This document shows, one piece after another, positions 55,931-64,000 of a stretch of DNA of 64,000 nucleotides. This DNA comes from Roseateles sp. YR242 (lineage in GTDB: Bacteria; Pseudomonadota; Gammaproteobacteria; Burkholderiales; Burkholderiaceae_C). Position 1 is the first letter of the stretch. Each line of letters begins with the position of its first letter. The translations under genes and the position numbers were made by a program. The DNA is taken from positions 304,245 through 368,244 of the forward strand of contig NZ_FOAV01000004.1 in the NCBI RefSeq assembly GCF_900109745.1. Direction: 5' to 3'. The notes under the pieces are model-generated. The model saw only the letters and a program-made list of their open reading frames with translations. It did not search any database and was not told the origin of the DNA.

Positions 55931-56188
55931 ATGTCATTTGTTCGCACAACGGGCGGTCTGCTTCAGTTGAACACCAAAAGGCTGACGAAGGACGACTATC
56001 TTCGTGCGGCCGCTTATGCCCGTGATGTGTTGAAGTACCCCGCGATCAGCGAACGCATCATGGCGGAGCAGCGCAAGCAGGGCGCCCAGGCGCCTGCCTC
56101 GCTGGCGCGCACCCAGACCCGGGCCGCAGATGCCCAGGCGCCGGTGCTGGAAGACCTGGATGCGTTCGAGCCGGAGCTCTTCCGGTAA
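55931..56188 (+). CDS. Small charged protein downstream of the metallophosphoesterase
   Basis: An 85-residue protein of unknown family. It has the core LTKDDYLRAAAYARDVLKYP (residues 18-37), then an acidic end (APVLEDLDAFEPELFR). No membrane helix or signal is seen. A CGGAG ribosome site lies seven bases before the ATG, and the short distance after the upstream stop suggests one transcript. It converges end to end with the monooxygenase gene one base further on. Possibilities are a regulator or partner of the esterase; none can be shown. Confidence 0.65.
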   Translation: MSFVRTTGGLLQLNTKRLTKDDYLRAAAYARDVLKYPAISERIMAEQRKQGAQAPASLARTQTRAADAQAPVLEDLDAFEPELFR

Positions 56189-56189
56189 T

Positions 56190-56501
56190 TCATCCGAAGG
56201 CGCGCACGGGTTCCAGAAACTCGATGCTGCGTGGAGCCTTCAGCATCTCCCCCAGTTGGGCCTCGTAGGCCACACGGTACGGTTTGGTGAGGTGTTTCGC
56301 CAGGAACTCATCCTTCGAGCAAGCCCACGTCTCGTACAGGACGAGTGTGTCCGGGTCCTGCAGTGAACGATGGAGATAGGTGTTCACGAAGTCGGGCTCC
56401 TTGGACATCTCGTTGAGCACGGGCAGCAGACTTGCCATGAACGCTTCGCGCTGTTCGGTCTTGGCAGGCAGGTGGACAACAAAAGAGACAGTTTCAGTCA
56501 T
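56190..56501 (-). CDS. Putative quinol monooxygenase (ABM/YgiN-like)
   Basis: A 103-residue ferredoxin-like fold protein of the antibiotic biosynthesis monooxygenase type. The pattern VSFVVHLPAKTEQREAFMAS, LVLYETWACSKDEFLAKHL and YRVAYEAQLGEMLKAPRSIE is typical of the YgiN-like group that oxidises quinols without a cofactor. It is on the minus strand, tail to tail with the small charged gene and 169 bases from the next minus-strand gene. Substrate unknown. Confidence 0.85.
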   Translation of the reverse strand: MTETVSFVVHLPAKTEQREAFMASLLPVLNEMSKEPDFVNTYLHRSLQDPDTLVLYETWACSKDEFLAKHLTKPYRVAYEAQLGEMLKAPRSIEFLEPVRAFG

Positions 56502-56670
56502 GGTCGTAGAGGCTTGAGGTGGGGGACATGGCGTTGCAGCGCATCGCCAACGGTGAAGCCAGTGTGGCCCTCACACAGGGCGTTGACGTCCCACCGGATG
56601 CATGCCGACGTGCGACATCATCGAACGTGTTTCCAGCCGGGGTGCGCCCCGCGCATCGGCCGCCCGCGGT

Positions 56671-57855
56671 TCACTGGGGCTCGGCCTTGAACGATTCCTT
56701 GAACGGTTGATGGCGCTCCAACTCGTCGATGTACTCGCCCATCGCCTCACCTTCGCGCTCCAGGAAGTCCGCCACCGCCTCACGGAACTGCGGGTGCGCC
56801 AGCCAGTGTGAGGAATGGGTCGCCACAGGCATGAGCCCACGCGCCATCTTGTGCTCCCCTTGTGCACCGCCCTCAAATCGCAGCCACCCATTCGCCAGGC
56901 ACCAGGCCAGCGGCTGGTAGTAGCAGGCATCGAAATGCAGGTTGGGGATGTAGCGTGTCGAGCCCCAGTAGCGGCCATAGGCAGCACGCTGCCGTTCATC
57001 GATGGCCACCAATGAGGCCGCCACCCGCTCCCCTTGGGCATCCCGCGCCACAAACATCAACCACTGCTCAGGCATCTCTACCGCCATGCGCGCAAAGAAA
57101 TCGCGCTTGAGATAGGGCTTGTTGTGATGGGCCAGGTAGGTGAGCGTGTAGCACTCGTAGAAGAAATCCCAGTCTTGCGCCGTGATGGCCGTACCCCGCA
57201 GTGTCTCGAAGCGGATGCCCGCCTCCACGACCTTGCGCTGCTCCTGCTGGATCTTCTTGCGCTTCTCCCGCTGCAGCGTCTGCAGATAGTCCGCAAAGCT
57301 GCGCGGCGCGCCGTCGCCGGTCCAATGGAATTGCACCTGTTGCCGCGCCATCCATCCATCCGCTGCCAGGGCTTCCTGGTCCAACGTGTCCCCGAACAGC
57401 ACGTGGATGGACGACAGCTCGGCCCGCTGTGCCAACGCACGCAAGCCCTTCACGAGCCAGCCTCGCGCCTCGTCGTCCCGCGCCAGCAGCCGGCTCCCCG
57501 GCACCGGCGTGAACGGCACGGCGACCAGCAGCTTGGGGTAGTACGTGAGGCCGTGGCGCTGGTAGGCGTCTGCCCACGCCCAGTCAAACACATACTCGCC
57601 GTACGAATGGCCTTTCATGTACACCGGGCAGGCAGCGATCAGTTGGTCGTCTTCCCACACGCTGAGGAACTGCGCCTGCCACCCGGTCTTCACCACGGCC
57701 GACCCCGAGGCGTGCATCGCCCGCAGGTATTCCAGCCGCATGAAGGGTGAGGGGAGGGGGGATGCCGCCAGCAGCGCGTTCCACGCCTGCAGTGGCAGTT
57801 CGGCGGGGTCGTCATCGACCCTGATCAGCGGTGTCGGGCGGTTGGTGTCAGTCAT
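56671..57855 (-). CDS. GNAT-type N-acetyltransferase, DUF482/peptidogalycan-related family
   Basis: A 394-residue protein. I start it at the ATG at 57855, because the open frame further upstream is only the antisense of nadE. Features of the DUF482 family are SPLPSPFMRLEYLRAMHASG, YVFDWAWADAYQRHGLTYYP, LQREKRKKIQQEQRKVVEAG and the late YGRYWGSTRYIPNLHFDACY and WLRFEGGAQGEHKMARGLMP. The C-terminal part has the GNAT-like acetyl-CoA region. These proteins are annotated as acyl- or acetyltransferases of unknown substrate. It is divergent from nadE with a 72-base gap. Confidence 0.87.
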   Translation of the reverse strand: MTDTNRPTPLIRVDDDPAELPLQAWNALLAASPLPSPFMRLEYLRAMHASGSAVVKTGWQAQFLSVWEDDQLIAACPVYMKGHSYGEYVFDWAWADAYQRHGLTYYPKLLVAVPFTPVPGSRLLARDDEARGWLVKGLRALAQRAELSSIHVLFGDTLDQEALAADGWMARQQVQFHWTGDGAPRSFADYLQTLQREKRKKIQQEQRKVVEAGIRFETLRGTAITAQDWDFFYECYTLTYLAHHNKPYLKRDFFARMAVEMPEQWLMFVARDAQGERVAASLVAIDERQRAAYGRYWGSTRYIPNLHFDACYYQPLAWCLANGWLRFEGGAQGEHKMARGLMPVATHSSHWLAHPQFREAVADFLEREGEAMGEYIDELERHQPFKESFKAEPQ

Positions 57856-57927
57856 GCAGTCGTGCCAGTGTTGGTGAAATCTTAGGCCCAACACCAAACC
57901 CCCCGCTTTGATGGCAGGATGTTGGCT

Positions 57928-60021
<2,094 letters not shown>

Positions 60022-60096
60022 TGCTGGTGGCGGGCTCTTCGGCAGGGGGGTGAATGGCGTTGGCGGGGGGTGGCGGGGCCGAGGTTCCGTGCTTAA

Positions 60097-60474
<378 letters not shown>

Positions 60475-60491
60475 GTGTTGGCCCCCGGTTT

Positions 60492-60785
60492 TGCGGGCCG
60501 GCTTGGGGCGGCCCGGCGCCGGCCCTCGTCGCTAACCAGAGCCCCGCTTGGCGGCACCTGGCGGTGCGCCTGCGCGACTAGATGCGTATAGGAGCGGTGA
60601 TCCTGGGTTGTTGGGGGGTGTGGTGCCCCCGGGTTTCGCGGGCCTCGGGCCCGCAAAACCGCCCCCCGAGGGGGCTGCGGGCCGGCTTGGGGCGGCCCGG
60701 CGCCGGCCCTCGTCGCTAACCAGAGCCCCGCTTGGCGGCACCTGGCGGTGCGCCTGCGCGACTAGATGCACAAAGGTGCGGTGAT
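60492..60785. repeat. Duplicated GC-rich intergenic repeat
   Basis: A 94-base sequence starting TGCGGGCCGGCTTGGGGCGG is present identically at 60492-60585 and 60676-60769 (period 184), with recognisable similarity a little beyond (GGAGCGGTGATC versus GGTGCGGTGATC). Between the copies are strong hairpins, such as GCGGGCCTCGGGCCCGC and CCCCCGAGGGGG. Each copy has the palindromic core GGGCCGGC/GCCGGCCC. It lies in the 322-base gap between glnB and dgkA and carries no credible gene. A short inverted relative is in the thrS leader at 33541-33574. Confidence 0.9.
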
Positions 60786-60796
60786 CTGGATCGGCT

Positions 60797-61177
60797 CTAG
60801 GTCTTGATGTGCTGCCAGATCGCAGCGATCCAGATGCCGGCACAGAGCAGCAGGGCAAGCATGACAGCGGCGCTGGCGATGTCCTTGGCGCGCTTCGAGA
60901 GTTCATGCAGCTCGAAGGAGACACGGTCAATGGCCGCTTCAACCGCCGAGTTGAGCAGCTCGACAATGAGCACCAGCAGCAACGAGCCCAGCAGCAACGC
61001 CACCTGCACCCAATCCCTGCCCAGCCAGAACGCCAGCGGCGTGGCCACAATAGCCAGCCAGATCTCCTGGCGGAAGGCGCTTTCGCCCAGATAAGCCGCA
61101 CGCAGGCCGGCCCATGAATAACCGGCCGCTCGCAGGATGCGGTCCAGGCCAGTCCGGCCCTTGTGAGGATTGCTCAT
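60797..61177 (-). CDS. dgkA: Diacylglycerol kinase
   Basis: A 126-residue inner-membrane protein with three hydrophobic helices. It phosphorylates diacylglycerol released during membrane-derived glycan synthesis. The family pattern is clear: AAGYSWAGLRAAYLGESAFR at the start, EIWLAIVATPLAFWLG, and ELLNSAVEAAIDRVSFELHE, which carries the catalytic glutamate pair. Length is typical. It is minus strand, 15 bases downstream of the RDD gene, and its stop borders the duplicated repeat. Confidence 0.95.
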   Translation of the reverse strand: MSNPHKGRTGLDRILRAAGYSWAGLRAAYLGESAFRQEIWLAIVATPLAFWLGRDWVQVALLLGSLLLVLIVELLNSAVEAAIDRVSFELHELSKRAKDIASAAVMLALLLCAGIWIAAIWQHIKT

Positions 61178-61192
61178 TTGCTCTGGAAAAAT

Positions 61193-61765
61193 TCAGGACG
61201 GGTCGCCGCCCTCAGCACCAGCGCGCTGAACCCCAGCAACGCCCGGCTTCAAGACGGTCTTTGACATCGGACGCTGCGTGACGAGCTGCGTGCCGCAGAT
61301 CACGTCATGCAGGAACTGGCGGTTCGGATGCAGCCGCGCCAGCAGGAGATAGGCCGCCACACCCGTCAACAAGGCGACCGTGACGACCGGGCCATTGCCG
61401 CCCATGCCCATGAGATGCACGCTCACCAGGGCGGGAAGAAACCACAGGTAGGCCAGCAGATAACGGCTGACCGCACGCCAAGGCCCCACGGGCAGCCGCC
61501 GCCGGTCCACCAGCCGCAAATGCCAGGTCTTCATCGCCAGCGTCTGGCCACCGTGTGACCAGAACCAGACGAAGTACAGCCCCACCACCACAAAGGCTGC
61601 CGCCTGCAGACCCTGCATGCCCTTCAGGGCATGCCGTTGATTGGTCAGCGGAGAATAGATCAGGGCCGTGACCACCACGACGCCGAACAGCAGGACGCCC
61701 TCATACAGAAAAGCGGCCATCCGCCGCTTGAAGCTGGGCGGGGCGGAGTCTTGCGGCTGGGTCAT
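61193..61765 (-). CDS. RDD family membrane protein
   Basis: A 190-residue membrane protein with about four hydrophobic helices. The RDD-domain start is FKRRMAAFLYEGVLLFGVVV and the conserved second half includes GGQTLAMKTWHLRLVDRRRL and NRQFLHDVICGTQLV. Members of the family are of unclear function; some are proposed to aid osmotic or ion balance. It is nine bases from the DUF3106 stop in the same direction, so the genes are likely co-transcribed. Confidence 0.9.
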   Translation of the reverse strand: MTQPQDSAPPSFKRRMAAFLYEGVLLFGVVVVTALIYSPLTNQRHALKGMQGLQAAAFVVVGLYFVWFWSHGGQTLAMKTWHLRLVDRRRLPVGPWRAVSRYLLAYLWFLPALVSVHLMGMGGNGPVVTVALLTGVAAYLLLARLHPNRQFLHDVICGTQLVTQRPMSKTVLKPGVAGVQRAGAEGGDPS

Positions 61766-61774
61766 CCGGCCAGT

Positions 61775-62749
61775 TTAGCGGCTGGCCCCGGTGGGCTCGC
61801 TGGCCGCGTCAGCCTGCGGCAGCAAGGTTTGCGGATTCAGGTGGCCCGCGCGCGGAGAGCGCAACGGACGCACCGCACCACCCGCCGAACTGGCACCAGG
61901 CAACGGCACTTCGGCACGCTGTGTCAGCAGCACCGTCGTGGCACCCGGACGAGCCAGCACCACCGTCGGGCCGTTGCTGGTCAAGGTCAGCGGGCCGCGC
62001 TGGACCGCCGGCGCCGCTGCGGTCGCCACGGTGCGGCGGCTGGACAGCCCTTCTGCACCGCTCTTCGTGACCACACCACGGGGTTCCGAAGACTTTTCGG
62101 CGGCCCGCTCGGCCAGCCGCTGCTTGGCCTCGGGCGAGAGCGCCTGATACGCCGCCCACTTCGCCTGCAGGCGGGAAGCCTGCTCTTCGGACCGCAAGTC
62201 ACCAGCGTACTGGTAACCAATGCGCGCCTTCTGGCGTTCGGCCGGCGTCATGCGCGTCCAGGCCACCATGCGCTCGCGCACGCGTTGCTGGTGTTCTGGC
62301 GCTAACTTCGAATAACGGGCGGCAATCTCCAACCACTTGCCCTTGAGCGCGCTGTCCAGCTGATCCCATTCGGATGCCAGGGGCGACAGGCAGTCCTTCT
62401 GGCTGGGGCTCAGGGACGCCCAGCTCGGGCTGAGCAGGCTGGAAGTCGTTGGCACGGCGGAGGCCGCCGCGCGCGGTGCGCTGGAGGCAGCAAAGGGGGC
62501 CGAGGTGGCCGAGGTGGAAGTACCGGGTGCGATCGAAACGCCGGGCGCTCCGAGAGCGCTGGAGGTGCCGGACGTACCAGTAGTTCCGGAAATGGCCGCT
62601 GCTGATGCGCCAGTGGCTGGCGCCTGGACTTGGGCCATGGCCACGTCGACCAGGCTCGCCAACGTCAAGGTCAACGTGACTGCACTGACGCCTGATGTCA
62701 GACGAAACCAGGCCCGGCCGGTCCTCGCCAGCCCCGCCCCCTTATCCAT
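61775..62749 (-). CDS. DUF3106 domain-containing secreted protein
   Basis: A 324-residue protein. I prefer ATG 62749 because GAGGA lies eight bases upstream; a GTG at 62764 is the alternative and overlaps the upstream stop. An N-terminal hydrophobic helix (GVSAVTLTLTLASLVDVAMA) is a likely signal peptide, followed by an Ala/Ser/Thr-rich linker. The DUF3106 core is WASLSPSQKDCLSPLASEWD, then WLEIAARYSKLAPEHQQRVR and MTPAERQKARIGYQYAGDLR. The rest is low complexity. The function is unknown. The linkage with a sigma factor and DUF3619 is typical of Burkholderiales. Confidence 0.87.
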   Translation of the reverse strand: MDKGAGLARTGRAWFRLTSGVSAVTLTLTLASLVDVAMAQVQAPATGASAAAISGTTGTSGTSSALGAPGVSIAPGTSTSATSAPFAASSAPRAAASAVPTTSSLLSPSWASLSPSQKDCLSPLASEWDQLDSALKGKWLEIAARYSKLAPEHQQRVRERMVAWTRMTPAERQKARIGYQYAGDLRSEEQASRLQAKWAAYQALSPEAKQRLAERAAEKSSEPRGVVTKSGAEGLSSRRTVATAAAPAVQRGPLTLTSNGPTVVLARPGATTVLLTQRAEVPLPGASSAGGAVRPLRSPRAGHLNPQTLLPQADAASEPTGASR

Positions 62750-62760
62750 GGGCGCCGTCC

Positions 62761-63258
62761 TCACTCTTTGGACTCGTCCGCGTTGGGGTCGCTCGGATTA
62801 TTGGGGTCGGCCTGGTTCTCGTTGAGATATTCACGGAAGCCGGGGTCGCTGTAGGCAGCCGGCGGCAGCGGCTTGGACAGCAGGTCGGTGTCCAACTCGG
62901 CAGCGCTGCGGATCTGCTCATACCACTGGCTGTGCTGAATCAGCAGCAAGCCACCCAGCAGCAAGGCAATGGGCAGCAGGGCTGCCGCCTTCAACCAGCG
63001 CGGTGTGCGCTCACCGCCGCCCAGGGCCAGCGTGCCGCCACCCGTGGTGTGCACGGTAGCGGCCGCTGCCGGCTGGGAAGCACGCGCTGCGATCGCCTTG
63101 GCGAGTGCTTGCTCACGCGCAAAGCGCAGTCGTTCCTGGATGTCGCCGGAAAGGGAGTCGCCATGTTCGGTCAAGCCGGCCGCCACTCGCAGGCCAAAAC
63201 GAGCCATGCGCGCGTCCAGCTCCTGGGGGAGCGGCGTCGTCGGCGAGGTCTTGTTCAT
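62761..63258 (-). CDS. DUF3619 family membrane protein, possible anti-sigma partner
   Basis: A 165-residue protein with a cytoplasmic helical N-terminus (ARMARFGLRVAAGLTEHGDS), one membrane helix (WLKAAALLPIALLLGGLLLI, residues 85-108) and a periplasmic acidic tail (LNENQADPNNPSDPNADESK). The DUF3619 family is seen as a single-pass protein next to ECF sigma factors. Its start overlaps the sigma stop by four bases, as many anti-sigma genes do. An anti-sigma role is inferred from topology and coupling only. Confidence 0.82.
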   Translation of the reverse strand: MNKTSPTTPLPQELDARMARFGLRVAAGLTEHGDSLSGDIQERLRFAREQALAKAIAARASQPAAAATVHTTGGGTLALGGGERTPRWLKAAALLPIALLLGGLLLIQHSQWYEQIRSAAELDTDLLSKPLPPAAYSDPGFREYLNENQADPNNPSDPNADESKE

Positions 63259-63821
63259 AGCGTAATTCCCTTGGCTTTAAGCGTTTTGGCCAGCGCATGC
63301 ACAGCACGAGAGCAGTGTGTTTTCACACTGCCCTCCGAGCAGCCCATGACGGCGGCAGTTTCCGCAACATCGAGTTCTTCCCAGTAACGCAGCAAAAAGG
63401 CTTCTCGTTGACGCGCGGGCAGCGCTGATACTTCTTCGTCGATGAGTGCGAGCATCTGGCCACGCGAAACTTCGTCCGCCGCCGAGAGCGCCCCCATCGC
63501 ACCATCCCTCGTTTCAAGGGTTTCCAGCAGGTCGAACTCGTCCGACGCGTCCGACCCTTCGAAGTCCGACAGGTTGCTGAACAACGCATTGCGGGTCTTC
63601 TGACGCCGAAACCAGTCCATCGTCGCATTGGAGAGAATGCGCTGGAAAAGCAGCGGAAGCTCCTCCGCCGGCCGGTCGAAATACTTTTCGGCCAGCCTGA
63701 TCATGGCGTCCTGGACGATGTCCAACGCCGCATCCTCATCCCGTACGAGGTAGACCGTGCGCTTGAACGCACGTTTGTCCACCGTCTTCAGAAAATCGTT
63801 GAGTTCTTTATCTGTGGCCAA
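63255..63821 (-). CDS. ECF-type RNA polymerase sigma factor
   Basis: A 188-residue sigma-70-family factor. The start codon is TTG at 63821, giving ATDKELNDFLKTVDKRAFKR; no nearby ATG fits and the ribosome site is weak. Region 2 is seen in RAFKRTVYLVRDEDAALDIV and ILSNATMDWFRRQKTRNALF, and region 4 in LPARQREAFLLRYWEELDVA and MGCSEGSVKTHCSRAVHAL. The order sigma/DUF3619/DUF3106 on the minus strand is conserved in Burkholderiales. A possible promoter element CATAAT lies upstream on the minus strand. Targets cannot be read. Confidence 0.93.
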   Translation of the reverse strand: MATDKELNDFLKTVDKRAFKRTVYLVRDEDAALDIVQDAMIRLAEKYFDRPAEELPLLFQRILSNATMDWFRRQKTRNALFSNLSDFEGSDASDEFDLLETLETRDGAMGALSAADEVSRGQMLALIDEEVSALPARQREAFLLRYWEELDVAETAAVMGCSEGSVKTHCSRAVHALAKTLKAKGITL

Positions 63822-64000
63822 GGGCTGGCGCCACGGTGTGGCGGTCGGGCTGGCAAATTGGCGCGGATTATGGCACCCGCGAAATAAATAGAACCAGGGA
63901 GATCGCGCGATGACTACCGCAGAGTGTGCCTTCGGGTTCTGCGAAGGCTGGCGGTGGCCGGCGGCGGGCTGGAGGGCGGGTTTCCATGCATAATCTCCGC
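63822..64000. other. Right-end intergenic region with promoter-like elements
   Basis: The last 179 bases contain no clear gene. A 7-bp hairpin GCCTTCG/CGAAGGC lies at 63928-63948. A 27-codon plus-strand frame runs from ATG 63910 to the stop ending at 63993 and is tryptophan-rich; it is not assigned as a gene. CATAAT at 63989-63994 could be a -10 element for a gene beyond the right edge. Confidence 0.3.

Noticed and set aside
56519-56710. 63-codon plus-strand frame in the gap before the DUF482 gene
   Set aside because: A GGTGGGGG run precedes the ATG, but the protein has no recognisable pattern and its end overlaps the minus-strand gene; not strong enough to call.
63910-63993. 27-codon leader peptide rich in tryptophan
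   Set aside because: No ribosome site is convincing, the next gene is outside the window and the Trp residues do not match a clear regulated pathway; left unassigned.

Overview
The window is about 64 kb of GC-rich, densely coding bacterial chromosome. Gene content and order point to a betaproteobacterium of the order Burkholderiales, plausibly the Roseateles/Mitsuaria/Rubrivivax group. The markers used are the thrS-infC-rpmI-rplT-pheS-pheT-ihfA-merR-tRNA-Pro block, the yciB-bolA-parvulin block, a sigma factor/DUF3619/DUF3106 block and a nadE-glnB pair. This placement is inferred from gene order and protein style, not from a database search. No phage, integrase, transposase, rRNA operon or CRISPR array is visible.

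Layout. Positions 1-4185 (minus strand) hold a truncated DUF2062 gene, a periplasmic parvulin, bolA, yciB, msrB and selO. Positions 4452-11775 (plus) hold an acyl-CoA ligase and a five-gene branched-chain-amino-acid-type (HAAT) ABC importer, interrupted by an unusual 94-bp duplicated palindromic repeat. Two orphan genes follow: a membrane/coiled-coil protein, and a 370-residue protein of unknown family on the opposite strand. Positions 13748-27199 are a fatty-acid/acyl-CoA oxidation region: fadB-like, thiolase, acyl-CoA dehydrogenase, SDR and thioesterase, then an MDR oxidoreductase, GNAT, GST, SDR, flavoprotein and AidB-like dehydrogenase. Two nearly identical 12-bp palindromes, at 13650 and 20362, look like operators of one TetR-type regulator. 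Tex, a TonB-dependent receptor and a patatin-like protein follow.

Positions 33307-41846 form the translation block, with elaborate leaders before thrS, rpmI and pheS and a rare ATC start for infC. Then come an acyltransferase divergent from a membrane LytTR regulator, an Mla-type lipid transport operon with STAS fused to the permease, a J-domain protein, and a membrane pyrophosphatase (hppA) divergent from the soluble one (ppa). Positions 52991-56188 carry the least explained module: a 968-residue metallophosphoesterase with a GAF-like C-terminus, plus a small charged protein. The window closes with nadE-glnB, a duplicated intergenic repeat, and a minus-strand group (dgkA, RDD, DUF3106, DUF3619, ECF sigma).

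Most notable observations: (1) LivF has Arg in place of the Walker A Lys, and LivG has a degenerate signature; these fall in the same composite ATP site. (2) The metallophosphoesterase/GAF protein and its small partner. (3) Two families of structured intergenic repeats, one of which recurs in the thrS leader. (4) Strong leader hairpins in the translation block.
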